From Alphaproteobacteria bacterium (GTDB lineage: Bacteria > Pseudomonadota > Alphaproteobacteria > Puniceispirillales > Puniceispirillaceae): a stretch of DNA of 64,000 nucleotides. The notes under the pieces were generated by a model. It saw nothing but the letters and a program-made list of their open reading frames with translations, was not told the origin of the DNA and ran no database searches. Below, one piece after another: positions 29,226-39,441 of the stretch. The stretch lies in contig JADHOL010000010.1 of the NCBI GenBank assembly GCA_016779005.1, forward strand, positions 1 through 64,000, in the 5' to 3' direction. Both the position numbers and the translations under genes were made by a program. Position 1 is the first letter of the stretch; every line of letters begins with the position of its first letter.

Positions 29226-29289
29226 TTGACAATTTTTTTGATTTTTGAGCAAAATTTACTTTGACATAGGGACATATTATCGTGTTATT
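29226..29289 (+). promoter_or_regulatory. Possible promoter(s) for the FYDLN gene
   Basis: The 300-bp divergent spacer between aroA and the FYDLN gene holds two TTGACA hexamers, at 29226-29231 and 29261-29266. The second is followed at 16-17 bp by TGTTAT/TTATTC, a poor -10. Nothing else is recognisable in the spacer apart from long A/T tracts. Confidence 0.35.
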
Positions 29290-29342
29290 CGCGGAGTTGT
29301 TATAAAAAAAGCATCTTTTGAAAAAAGCATCAAGGATTAGAT

Positions 29343-29789
29343 ATGAACGAGATTGAATTGGGCGTTAAGCGACGCTGTGTTAGCTGTGGCACGAAATTCT
29401 ATGATTTTTTAAAATCCCCCATCACCTGTCCTAAATGCGGAGCAGAATTTGACCCTGAACAGCTTCTTAAAAGTAGGAAGGGCAGAGTAGCTACTAAATC
29501 AGCTGTTGTTGAAACTACCAAAAAAGAAACTGATGAGGATGAGTTTCAAACAGATCCACTCCTTGCTGGAGCCGAAATTGAAGCAGATATTGACGCTGTA
29601 GAAGATGATGGATTGCCGGCAGATGAGGAAAGCTTTGTTGCTGTAAGCTCTGATGAAGATGAGACTGCCGCACCAGCTACCTTCGAAGATGATGAAGAGT
29701 TTATTGATGAATTAGCTGAAGATGCTGATGATGATGATATTGATGCAGATGAGGATGCAGCACCCCTTTCTGAGAATGAGGAAGAATAG
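29343..29789 (+). CDS. TIGR02300 / FYDLN-type zinc-ribbon protein with acidic tail
   Basis: 148 aa. The N-terminus has a four-Cys zinc ribbon (CVSCGTKFYDF, then CPKCGAEFDP). From residue 60 on, the protein is almost wholly Asp/Glu with Ala, a low-complexity acidic tail. The family is alphaproteobacterial, found next to aroA as here, and has no established function. ATG preceded by AAGGA. tRNA-Ala follows after 63 bp. Confidence 0.9.
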   Translation: MNEIELGVKRRCVSCGTKFYDFLKSPITCPKCGAEFDPEQLLKSRKGRVATKSAVVETTKKETDEDEFQTDPLLAGAEIEADIDAVEDDGLPADEESFVAVSSDEDETAAPATFEDDEEFIDELAEDADDDDIDADEDAAPLSENEEE

Positions 29790-29799
29790 GGCGTTCTGG

Positions 29800-29828
29800 T
29801 TGACATTGGCGGATAGTTTGAATAGGAC
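29800..29828 (+). promoter_or_regulatory. Possible promoter of tRNA-Ala
   Basis: TTGACA at 29800-29805, 17 bp, then TAGGAC at 29823-29828, about 25 bp before the tRNA 5' end. The -35 is perfect; the -10 is weak. Confidence 0.4.
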
Positions 29829-29852
29829 ACATAGTTATTAAAAACCTATAGT

Positions 29853-29928
<76 letters not shown>

Positions 29929-30189
29929 ATTTACTTTTTTTGGCTGCCAGCTGGCCTCATCTAACCTGTTAAGTATGATTAGATTTCAGGGCAGGGTTAT
30001 ATACCCCAAGCTTATGAGACAATGGCATCATGGCCCTTGCCAATCTTAAGTAAATAAATATCTATTCACTAATGTTAGATGATTATTCTTGGGCCATATC
30101 TAATTATCAAATATAGTTGCCAAATCTATTTGATAAATACAGGTCACTGATTGATAGTGCTGATAAACAGAATCGAAAGGAACTTTAAG

Positions 30190-30561
30190 ATGAAAACCTC
30201 AAGCTCAGAACTTGAAGCCGCTAACAAGATTGTACCAAAAATTGACGTTGAAACAGCTATTGAAAAACACAAAACTGGGAAGGCTGTATTTATTGATGTT
30301 CGTGATGGATTGGATATAAATCAAACTGGTACCATAAAGGGCGCCCTCCGCATTCCCAGAGGATTTATAGAATTTGCAGCAGATCCTGAAACGCCATTTC
30401 ATAATAATGCGCTTCAAAAGGATGCTGATATTGTGCTCGTATGCGGTGCTGGCGGAATGGCAGCACTAACAGGCAAGACATTGGTTGAAATGGGGTTTCA
30501 GTCAGTATCAAATGTGGGCGGATTTTCAAGCTGGAAAGAGGGCGGCGGTCCTGTTGAATAG
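30190..30561 (+). CDS. Rhodanese-like domain protein
   Basis: 123 aa, a single rhodanese domain. FIDVRDGLD and the active-site loop start VCGAGGMAAL place the catalytic cysteine at residue 85; GFQSVSNVGGFSSWKEGGGPV is the usual C-terminal motif. Single-domain members carry or transfer sulfane sulfur; the substrate is unknown. ATG at 30190 follows AAAGGAAC at good spacing; the frame extends upstream to 30151 without support. Confidence 0.88.
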   Translation: MKTSSSELEAANKIVPKIDVETAIEKHKTGKAVFIDVRDGLDINQTGTIKGALRIPRGFIEFAADPETPFHNNALQKDADIVLVCGAGGMAALTGKTLVEMGFQSVSNVGGFSSWKEGGGPVE

Positions 30562-30605
30562 AGCAGAATTACCTGCCATTGCGTGATCATTAGGCGTGTT
30601 AGAAG

Positions 30606-31265
30606 ATGAACATTTTTGTTTATGGCGATTCTAATAGTTGGGGATATCTTGATGATGGAACTGGCCTTCGCTATGAGCGCAGATGGCCTGAGGTGATGAA
30701 GCAATATCTAATGGGGGCGGATTTTGTTAGTCAGGACTGTCTTCCAGGACGGACTGTGGCAAATGATGACCCTGAAAATGGGTCTCATTTAAATGGGCGC
30801 ACAAACTTGCTTGCCAGCATTCTAGCGCATTCCCCAATTGACCATGTATTGCTAATGCTTGGCACTAATAGCTTTAAATATCGTATGAATTTGTCAGCTG
30901 AGAGGATTTGTGATCAGCTGTTAGAGGCAGCTTGTGTCATTTCAACCAGCGGAGCTGGCGCTGGTACTTGGCACGATACTGTCAGCCCCACAGTCACCAT
31001 TATTTGCCCGCCAATATTAGGAATGAGAGCAGAGGATCCTAATTGGGTTGGATTTTCTGATTGGATTGGCGGCGCTGAAAAGTCGCGCGCCCTTCGCAGG
31101 CTTCTGATAGAGGCCACAGCTAAAAGCAAAATTGATTATTTTGATTCAAACAAGGTTGTAGCCTCTTCTGATAGAGATCCAATTCATCTGTCAGCAGAAA
31201 ATCACCATAAATTCGGCGAAGAGATGGCCAAGCATATTTTGCGTTTAAAAAATCGACAAAATTAA
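30606..31265 (+). CDS. SGNH/GDSL-type hydrolase
   Basis: 219 aa. Catalytic Ser9 in GDSNSWG, block III Gly-Thr-Asn88 (MLGTNSF), and Asp191/His194 in DPIHLS complete the SGNH set. There is no signal peptide, so it is cytoplasmic, unlike TesA. It resembles aryl-esterase/acyl-hydrolase family members of the kind annotated as arylesterase in alphaproteobacteria. Substrate unknown. Convergent with lptB across a 30-bp spacer made of a tandem repeat. Confidence 0.88.
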   Translation: MNIFVYGDSNSWGYLDDGTGLRYERRWPEVMKQYLMGADFVSQDCLPGRTVANDDPENGSHLNGRTNLLASILAHSPIDHVLLMLGTNSFKYRMNLSAERICDQLLEAACVISTSGAGAGTWHDTVSPTVTIICPPILGMRAEDPNWVGFSDWIGGAEKSRALRRLLIEATAKSKIDYFDSNKVVASSDRDPIHLSAENHHKFGEEMAKHILRLKNRQN

Positions 31266-31273
31266 CCCTAGTT

Positions 31274-31295
31274 TTAACCAAAGATTAACCAAAGA
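31274..31295 (+). repeat. 11-bp tandem repeat between two stop codons
   Basis: TTAACCAAAGA occurs twice in tandem with a partial third TTAA. It fills the spacer between the SGNH-hydrolase stop and the convergent lptB stop (31296-31298). Confidence 0.85.
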
Positions 31296-32084
31296 TTAAA
31301 AAGTGAAGCGTTTACCCAAATATACTTCACGAACCCCTTGATGCTCAACAACCTGTTCTGGGGTGCCTTCCATTAATAAAGCGCCATCATGCAAGATATA
31401 GGCTCTATCTACGATATCTAATGTTTCCCTGACATTATGGTCTGTAATAAGCACGCCTAATCCACTCTCTTTTAGATGCGTTATAAGGTCTCTTACTTCA
31501 CCAATGGCAATTGGGTCGATACCTGCTAATGGTTCGTCAAGAAGGAGGAATGTTGGTCTTGCCGCTAGCGCACGCGCTATTTCAAGTCTGCGCCTCTCAC
31601 CACCAGAGAGATTAATAGCAGCTGTATTACGTAAATGAGCAATGCTAAATTCAGCCATTAACTCCTCTAGCATACCATCGCGAACATCTTTATCACTCTC
31701 AACAATTTCTAATACGGAGCGTATATTCTGAGCAACGCTTAATCCTCTAAAAACGCTTGATTCTTGCGGAAGATAGCCAAGTCCTAATCGTGCTCGATAA
31801 AACATCGGGGAATGGGTAACTTCAAGACCGTCCAGAAATACACGGCCTTCATCTGCTGCTAGTAAACCACATAGCATATAAAAAGTAGTTGTTTTTCCAG
31901 CCCCGTTTGGGCCAAGAAGCCCAATTGCCTCGCCACGCTGAACACCAAAACTTACATTGCGGACAACGCGACGTTTATTGATATATTTGCCAAGACCATC
32001 GGCAACTAGCCCAATATTGCTGTCGATCAATTTCAAGTGACTTGACCAACTATTTGAGTTTTCAGCTGTTTCTTCGTTTGTCAT
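31296..32084 (-). CDS. lptB: LPS export ABC transporter ATP-binding protein LptB
   Basis: 262 aa. Walker A GPNGAGKTT, Q-loop LPQESSVF, signature LSGGERRRLEIARAL, Walker B FLLLDEPLAGIDP and H-loop ITDHNVRETL; these are the LptB-specific forms. It powers extraction of LPS from the inner membrane with LptFG. There is an N-terminal extension of about 25 residues. In most alphaproteobacteria rpoN, hpf and ptsN follow; here the next gene is convergent and unrelated. Confidence 0.96.
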   Translation of the reverse strand: MTNEETAENSNSWSSHLKLIDSNIGLVADGLGKYINKRRVVRNVSFGVQRGEAIGLLGPNGAGKTTTFYMLCGLLAADEGRVFLDGLEVTHSPMFYRARLGLGYLPQESSVFRGLSVAQNIRSVLEIVESDKDVRDGMLEELMAEFSIAHLRNTAAINLSGGERRRLEIARALAARPTFLLLDEPLAGIDPIAIGEVRDLITHLKESGLGVLITDHNVRETLDIVDRAYILHDGALLMEGTPEQVVEHQGVREVYLGKRFTF

Positions 32085-32155
32085 GAATTAGCGCGATCAT
32101 GTAAGGAATTGATAGAGTTAATCATCACCATAGAAAAAAACCGTTGGTTTTGCAA

Positions 32156-32935
32156 TTAATTTGATGTACCCAAAATTAATTTTCCAGTTACACGCTTGTT
32201 CTCGCTCCCTGCCAGTATCTTACTATATCCTGTCTCCATGTTAATAATCGCTATATCGCCGCGAAGCTGATTATTGCCATCCAAAATTTCAACAGAATCG
32301 GACAGGGTCATATTGCCGTTTTCAGCTTCATAAAATGCGGAGCCTGAATAGGCAATTCTGCCTGCTTCTTCGGTTAATTTTACATCTCCCTTGGCATTTA
32401 TTGTAGTTACGTTGCCATCATCTGATAGCGCAATTTCTAGCCGTTGTGCCTCTATCTTTCTGGCTTCGGAGATTGAAATCATCGCATCATCTTGTAGATT
32501 TAAAATACCGTTTAATTCATTAAATTGAATTTGATTGGATGATTGAGCGATAAATTCTTCGGATTCAAAATAATTCTCATTTCCATTAAGTGTAACGGTC
32601 TGTGTATTCATTTCATAATGTAACCTATCAGAATAGCCAGAGCCCGATACATCGCTAAATTTCACAGAGCCTGCTGCTTGAATTCTAGTAATGTCACGGT
32701 TTTCCTCGCTTTCATAAAAAGCGATAATTTCGTCTGCTTGTATGGTGCGCTCACCTTGGGTTGCAATCGCATCTCCCTTGGCAATATAGGATTTGTTCTC
32801 CTGGTTCCATTCCAGAAAACCGGAGGCTTCAATTTCTAAATTTTCTGCCCATAAGGGCTTGAACAGGAACATACATAAAGCAAGCCCCAGAATATATGTT
32901 TTATGGTTGAATATCTGTCTTAATGTTCCATTCAT
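32156..32935 (-). CDS. lptA: LPS transport periplasmic protein LptA (OstA-like)
   Basis: 259 aa from ATG 32935, preferred because AAGGGTG precedes it; GTG 32944 is also open. A signal peptide (TYILGLALCMFLFKPLWA) is followed by a beta-rich OstA domain with the typical AKGDAIATQGERTIQADEI pattern. It bridges the periplasm for LPS. It is 11 bp after lptC in the lptC-lptA-lptB order. Confidence 0.87.
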   Translation of the reverse strand: MNGTLRQIFNHKTYILGLALCMFLFKPLWAENLEIEASGFLEWNQENKSYIAKGDAIATQGERTIQADEIIAFYESEENRDITRIQAAGSVKFSDVSGSGYSDRLHYEMNTQTVTLNGNENYFESEEFIAQSSNQIQFNELNGILNLQDDAMISISEARKIEAQRLEIALSDDGNVTTINAKGDVKLTEEAGRIAYSGSAFYEAENGNMTLSDSVEILDGNNQLRGDIAIINMETGYSKILAGSENKRVTGKLILGTSN

Positions 32936-32946
32936 TGCAGGCACCC

Positions 32947-33660
32947 TTATTCTTGATTACTGACATGTTTTGGCTGCTGGTTTTCCATAATAACAAGATT
33001 AGCATAACCGCCAAAATAAATAGTTCCGCTTTCTTGATTAATACTCATATCTTCGCCTGTAATCTTCATATTTTCAGTCACAACAATAACGGGCTGATTA
33101 CTATGATAAATTTTATTCACCAAATCTACTGATAATTCGGAGGTGTTAATATTCACCTTTGGCTTGGTTTGGTTTATCTCAACAGCTCCTTGAAATAGAG
33201 TTGTTTCCTTGGATTGATCTAAAATCGCTTCGAGTGAGTTTATTTTTATAATGCTTCCATTTTTAGTCCAAATCGTGCCATCTGGTTTCAAGAGATGAAT
33301 AAGCCCTTGCTTTGGCATATTATCTACCGCCTCCTCGGCTGTTATTTCAAAATTTTCACCATCATCTGTTCTTCCTGAAAATCGAGCGCCAGTCATTTTG
33401 GTATTGCCGTCTTGAGTTTGTGATACCTGTTCAATGCTTACTTCAATATTTCCAGTCTGATCTACGAAATTTAGCCACCAGACAACAGCTAAGCTTATAA
33501 AAATAGAGGGAATTAACAACAGATATGAGCGCTTTAATCCAGGCTTTCTGGAGCTGCTTTCTGCCTTTATTTTAGAGAGGCTTGCTAAATTTCTTGCAAA
33601 AGCTCTGGTGTTTCCAGAAGTGCTGGCATTGCCATCAGAGTCACTATTTTCTTGTGTCAT
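32947..33660 (-). CDS. lptC: LPS export protein LptC
   Basis: 237 aa. One membrane segment near residues 46-65 (SYLLLIPSIFISLAVVWWL) is preceded by a basic cytoplasmic stretch and followed by a periplasmic OstA/LptC-like beta domain. It passes LPS from LptBFG to LptA. Identification depends on topology and on the lptA-lptB neighbours, as LptC sequences diverge strongly. Confidence 0.87.
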   Translation of the reverse strand: MTQENSDSDGNASTSGNTRAFARNLASLSKIKAESSSRKPGLKRSYLLLIPSIFISLAVVWWLNFVDQTGNIEVSIEQVSQTQDGNTKMTGARFSGRTDDGENFEITAEEAVDNMPKQGLIHLLKPDGTIWTKNGSIIKINSLEAILDQSKETTLFQGAVEINQTKPKVNINTSELSVDLVNKIYHSNQPVIVVTENMKITGEDMSINQESGTIYFGGYANLVIMENQQPKHVSNQE

Positions 33661-33675
33661 TTGTATTTTTTCTAC

Positions 33676-33707
33676 CTAATTCTGGCATATTCTAATTCTG
33701 GCATATT
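33676..33707 (-). repeat. 16-bp perfect tandem duplication upstream of lptC
   Basis: CTAATTCTGGCATATT occurs twice head to tail, in the 111-bp spacer between the RNase D-like gene and lptC. The copies are identical, so the duplication looks recent or is maintained. Confidence 0.9.
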
Positions 33708-33771
33708 AGACTGATATTCATCATTGCTTTTGTGGCTTATGTTACAGCGTCCTCTAAAACCCTAAATAAAC

Positions 33772-34383
33772 CTAGTGATGAAAAATATCTAAATCTTCAA
33801 ACCCGCCTAAATCCAGCATTATTCGATGCGTTAGAAAATCAAAGCAATGATGGGCTAAATTCAACCGGCCCTCTTTTTTGAGTTGCTCATTTAATTTGGC
33901 TTTTAATCTATGCAAATATAACACATCACTAGCGGCATATTTTTTCTGAGCCTCGCTTAGTATCTCAGCGCCCCAGTCAGATGATTGTTGTTGTTTTGAC
34001 AATTCAATCGATAGTAATTCAGAACATAAATCTTTTAATCCGTGCCTGTCGGTATAGGTTCTAGATAATTTTGATGCAATTTTTGTGCAATAAATAGGTC
34101 CTGAGACTTCGCAGACATCGCGGGTTAAAACTGCTAAATCAAATCTGGCAAAATGAAATAGCTTCTCCACAGTCTTGTCCTGCAGTAATGCTTCTAGGTG
34201 AGGGCTTTTATGCTTTTCAGCAGAGATTTGCACCAGATGCGCCTCTCCATTGCCATCAGATAATTGAACAAGACAAAGCCTATCTCTTGTTAATTTTAAT
34301 CCCCTTGTTTCTGTATCAATCGCAACCGATTTGCCAAAGCTAATATCGCTTGGTAGGTCATGTTGATGAAGAAATATACTCAT
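33772..34383 (-). CDS. RNase D-like 3'-5' exonuclease (DEDDy)
   Basis: 203 aa, exonuclease domain only, without the HRDC domains of E. coli RNase D. Exo I is VAIDTETRGL, Exo II lies at LFHFARFDLAVL and Exo III at YAASDVLYLHRL, so all four acidic residues and the Tyr are present. Short members of this class are widespread in alphaproteobacteria, next to lptC. It probably trims RNA 3' ends. Its start overlaps the nitroreductase stop by 4 bp. Confidence 0.9.
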   Translation of the reverse strand: MSIFLHQHDLPSDISFGKSVAIDTETRGLKLTRDRLCLVQLSDGNGEAHLVQISAEKHKSPHLEALLQDKTVEKLFHFARFDLAVLTRDVCEVSGPIYCTKIASKLSRTYTDRHGLKDLCSELLSIELSKQQQSSDWGAEILSEAQKKYAASDVLYLHRLKAKLNEQLKKEGRLNLAHHCFDFLTHRIMLDLGGFEDLDIFHH

Positions 34384-34982
34384 TTTAATCGTTGGCCTTC
34401 CTTAATATCTTGTCCATATCTCAATGCGATTTGAGATATATCAGGGCGATTACGCTCGTTTGGTTGTTTGGTTTTTGCGCCAATATAAATGAAGCCTGCA
34501 ATTTTGTCAGTATCAGGATTCCCGCCAAGTGTTGTTATCATTTTATCATTGTAAGAATACCAATGCGTGACCCACTGCGCGCCATATCCAAGGGCAAGCG
34601 CGGCTGTGAGTAAATTCTGACAAACGGCACCAGCAGATAAATGCATCTCCCACTGGGGAATCTTTGGATGCATAACAGGTTTTGAGATCACGCACAAAAC
34701 AGCAGAGGCTTTTGCAAACCTGCTTTCTTCAAACTCTAGCATAGCTTCTGTTGCATCTGGATTTATCCGCGCAAATTCATCTCGCAAACAAGACTTGCCG
34801 AGTTGTAAGCGTTGCTCGCCTGATATGACAATAATCTGCCATGGCGTTAACATGCCATGATCTGGAACTCTTGTTCCACATTCAAGTATGGAAGATAGGT
34901 CACGCTCTGGCAGTGGGAGCGGGTTTAAGTTGCGGATCATAACAGAGCGACGTTGCTTTAAAAATGAAATAATAGGATTCAT
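34380..34982 (-). CDS. Nitroreductase family protein
   Basis: 200-aa flavoenzyme of the YdjA-type short group: RRSVMIRNL and RVPDHGMLTPWQIIVI at the N-terminus, LSAGAVCQNLLTAALALGYGAQWVT in the middle and GFIYIGAKTKQPNERNRPD at the end. It should bind FMN and reduce nitro- or quinone-type substrates with NAD(P)H. Physiological substrate unknown. Translationally coupled to the RNase D-like gene. Confidence 0.92.
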   Translation of the reverse strand: MNPIISFLKQRRSVMIRNLNPLPLPERDLSSILECGTRVPDHGMLTPWQIIVISGEQRLQLGKSCLRDEFARINPDATEAMLEFEESRFAKASAVLCVISKPVMHPKIPQWEMHLSAGAVCQNLLTAALALGYGAQWVTHWYSYNDKMITTLGGNPDTDKIAGFIYIGAKTKQPNERNRPDISQIALRYGQDIKEGQRLK

Positions 34983-35084
34983 AGAGTCTGCTTGCGTTTG
35001 AATTAGATTAAAGAGTGTAGCATAACGGCGTCTATTTTAATACCCCAGTAATAGGACAAACATCGTCTTAAAATATTCAGATTT

Positions 35085-35125
35085 TTTATCCAAAGTTCTT
35101 ATCCAAATTTCTTATCTGGCTTTTA
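35085..35125 (+). repeat. 13-bp degenerate tandem repeat upstream of irr
   Basis: Three to four units of the type TTCTTATCCAAAT (TTTATCCAAAG, TTCTTATCCAAAT, TTCTTATCTGGCT, then TTTATCTGC) in the 286-bp divergent spacer between the nitroreductase gene and irr. A TTGACA hexamer at 35211-35216 may belong to an irr promoter, but the -10 is unclear. Confidence 0.65.
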
Positions 35126-35257
35126 TCTGCAACATCCATATAGGTTGCATCAAGCTGGCCTACAAACAGAGAAGAATTAGAAAACGCTTTTATGCATATA
35201 ATCAAATATCTTGACAATCTTAATGCTTCAAATCAAGTTTGAGAGGTGTAAATAATA

Positions 35258-35302
35258 ATGTTGGGCTTATGTCGGGTGATGCTAAAATCATTGAGGTGCT
35301 GA
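35258..35302 (+). other. Possible upstream ORF overlapping the irr start (14 codons)
   Basis: An ATG at 35258, nine bases after GAGAGGTG, opens a 14-codon frame ending in TGA at 35302. It is out of frame with irr and overlaps its first codons. It has the best ribosome site in the region, so either it is translated as a leader or the irr start is unusual. Confidence 0.35.
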
Positions 35303-35679
35303 AAGATGCTGGATTGCGGCCAACAAAGCAGCGGATATGTGTTGGACGTTTATTATTTACGGGCAAACATCAGCATGTAAGCGCAGATAGGTTGCAACTC
35401 CAAATACGAGAATTAGGGCAAAAAATGGCCCTAGCGACTATCTATAATTGTCTTCACCAGTTTCACAAAGCAGGGTTACTGAAAAAAGTAAATGCGGTAA
35501 ATGATGTGATTATGTTTGATACTAACTTATCCTATCATCATCATTTTTTGAATGTGGATACAGGGGAGCTTACCGATATCAACAAAGAAGCTGTTTCGAT
35601 TGCAGGGTTGCCGTCACTTCCAGATGGGTTTGAGGCTTTATCAATGGAACTAACAATTCGGGTTAAACCTCAAATTTAG
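35269..35679 (+). CDS. irr: Fur-family iron/heme response regulator, Irr-type
   Basis: 136 aa from ATG 35269 (TTG at 35239 is an open alternative). The winged-helix part (GLRPTKQRICVGRLLF; ALATIYNCLHQFHKAGLL) and the dimer domain with FDTNLSYHHHF are typical of alphaproteobacterial Irr, whose HHH (residues 90-92) binds heme or metal. It lacks the Cys pairs of zinc-structural Fur/PerR. Irr represses or activates iron-dependent genes through ICE boxes. It stands just before katG, and an ICE-like palindrome is found there. Confidence 0.85.
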   Translation: MSGDAKIIEVLKDAGLRPTKQRICVGRLLFTGKHQHVSADRLQLQIRELGQKMALATIYNCLHQFHKAGLLKKVNAVNDVIMFDTNLSYHHHFLNVDTGELTDINKEAVSIAGLPSLPDGFEALSMELTIRVKPQI

Positions 35680-35750
35680 CGATTGGCTTTCTGCCTTAAC
35701 CGTTTAATTGTTTTTTTCTTAAAGTTTTTTATAAGGTGATAAAGGATTAC

Positions 35751-35767
35751 TTTAAAACCATTCTAAA
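35751..35767 (+). promoter_or_regulatory. ICE/Irr-box-like palindrome before katG
   Basis: TTTAAAA-CCA-TTCTAAA is a 7+3+7 inverted repeat with one mismatch (a perfect one would be TTTAGAA/TTCTAAA). It matches the shape of the rhizobial iron control element as I recall it. It ends 4 bp before the TTGACA at 35772. Confidence 0.5.
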
Positions 35768-35771
35768 CCGA

Positions 35772-38022
<2,251 letters not shown>

Positions 38023-38043
38023 TCAATCCGAATATTAAAGATT

Positions 38044-38071
38044 AAAAAACGCCCTTTAGGCCGTTTTTTTT
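38044..38071 (+). terminator. Intrinsic terminator of katG
   Basis: AAAAAACG-C-CC / GG-C-CGTTTTTTT hairpin with one internal mismatch and a TTTA loop, ending in seven T. It begins about 22 bp after the katG stop and faces the convergent gapA gene. Confidence 0.8.
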
Positions 38072-38100
38072 ATTACTGATTGTGAATAGGGGGAAGGCGT

Positions 38101-39099
38101 TCATCCCATACAAGTTACCGTATCAAGCATTCTGTTAGAAAAACCCCATTCATTATCATACCAGCTGAAAATGCGGGTCATTCCATCTGGCATTACCCGT
38201 GTCTGGTCAATATGGGCTATCGAAGATGCTGGGTGATGATTGAAATCTGTTGATACCAACTCACGTTCTGTAAAATCTAAAACGCCTTTTAATTCGCCAT
38301 TAGCGGCAATTTTAATAAATTGATTTATTTCATCAGCAGATGTTTGCTTAATAGGTTCAAACACAAAATCAACCGCAGAAACATTTGGTGTTGGAACACG
38401 AATAGCAACCCCGTCAAGCTTGCCGTTTAGCTCTGGTAAAACAAGTCCTACAGCCTTTGCGGCGCCTGTTGTGGTGGGGATCATGTTTAAGGCAGCCGCA
38501 CGCGAGCGATATAAATCCTTATGTTCTGTGTCCAGAATACGTTGGTCGCTTGTGTAGCTGTGAATAGTGGTCATGAAACCTTGTTTAATACCACATGTAT
38601 TATGCAGAATATGCGCAATTGGCGCTAGGCAATTGGTTGTGCAAGACGCATTTGAGATGATTTTATGTTCTGGTGATATAAGGGTGTGATTTACACCATA
38701 TACCACGGTTAAATCAGCTCCTTTGGAAGGCGCAGAAACAAGCACTTTTTTGGCGCCTCCTCTTAGATGCACAGCAGCTTTATCAGCATCGGTAAAAATG
38801 CCAGTACATTCCATAACAACATCTACCCCAAGCGCGCCCCAATCAAGAGCCTCTGGGTCACGTTCGCTCAAAAAGCGAACCTTGTTGCCTGCGACATGCA
38901 TCATATCGCCCTCTATAGTGACAGGTGTTGGCAACCTGCCATGCACGGAATCAAATTCCAGAAGATATGCAGAGTCAGAAAGAGACGGGATTGTATTTAC
39001 CGCAATAATTTCCACATCACTTCGTGGATTTTCAATAAGTGCTCTAAATACATTTCTGCCTATCCGGCCAAATCCATTAATTGCTACTTTGACGGTCAT
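38101..39099 (-). CDS. gap: Glyceraldehyde-3-phosphate dehydrogenase, type I
   Basis: 332 aa. Rossmann GFGRIGRNVFRA, catalytic Cys153 (SNASCTTNCLAP), SYTSDQRILD, phosphate-binding AAALNMIPTTTGAAKA and SWYDNEWGFSNRM. It interconverts glyceraldehyde-3-phosphate and 1,3-bisphosphoglycerate. The usual Asp that recognises the NAD ribose (in the VND motif) is Thr36 here (AVNTIPS), which suggests use of NADP or dual specificity, as in gluconeogenic GapB. It stands alone, not with pgk or tkt. Confidence 0.96.
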   Translation of the reverse strand: MTVKVAINGFGRIGRNVFRALIENPRSDVEIIAVNTIPSLSDSAYLLEFDSVHGRLPTPVTIEGDMMHVAGNKVRFLSERDPEALDWGALGVDVVMECTGIFTDADKAAVHLRGGAKKVLVSAPSKGADLTVVYGVNHTLISPEHKIISNASCTTNCLAPIAHILHNTCGIKQGFMTTIHSYTSDQRILDTEHKDLYRSRAAALNMIPTTTGAAKAVGLVLPELNGKLDGVAIRVPTPNVSAVDFVFEPIKQTSADEINQFIKIAANGELKGVLDFTERELVSTDFNHHPASSIAHIDQTRVMPDGMTRIFSWYDNEWGFSNRMLDTVTCMG

Positions 39100-39255
39100 A
39101 TCTTTCCCCTATCTGGTTTCTAAAAGAGTGTTAAATGTTTCATCCAGAAGTGTCATAGCAAATTAACAGCCATTCGCGAACCCACAAAAATGAACAAATT
39201 AGGCCTCTTATTCTGATAGCACCTATTTGAAACTTTTCACGAAAAGAATAAATGC

Positions 39256-39294
39256 AAAAAGGGGGTGGCTTGGAGGATAGGGACCACCCCTTTT
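39256..39294 (-). terminator. Probable terminator downstream of the copper-chaperone gene
   Basis: A stem of 11-12 bp (AAAAGGGG(G)TGG / CCACCCCTTTT, one bulged G) with a 15-nt loop; on the minus strand it ends in CCCCCTTTTT. It lies about 150 bp after the PCu(A)C stop. The rest of the 342-bp spacer (39100-39441) shows no gene I can support, so a short 3' RNA ending here is possible. Confidence 0.6.
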
Positions 39295-39441
39295 ATGTGC
39301 ACAATATGTTTGGGGAGAAATTGTGTCTTAATACAAGTTTTAACCTGCATCATTTTAATACTAAAAAAAGCTGCACCTAAATAGTGCTAATAATTGCTAT
39401 TGGCGATGCAATTTTTGCACAGGTGATAATATCTATGAAGT

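Noticed and set aside
29546-29830. Ser-rich minus-strand ORF of 94 codons
   Set aside because: It is the reverse reading of the acidic Asp/Glu tail of the FYDLN protein.
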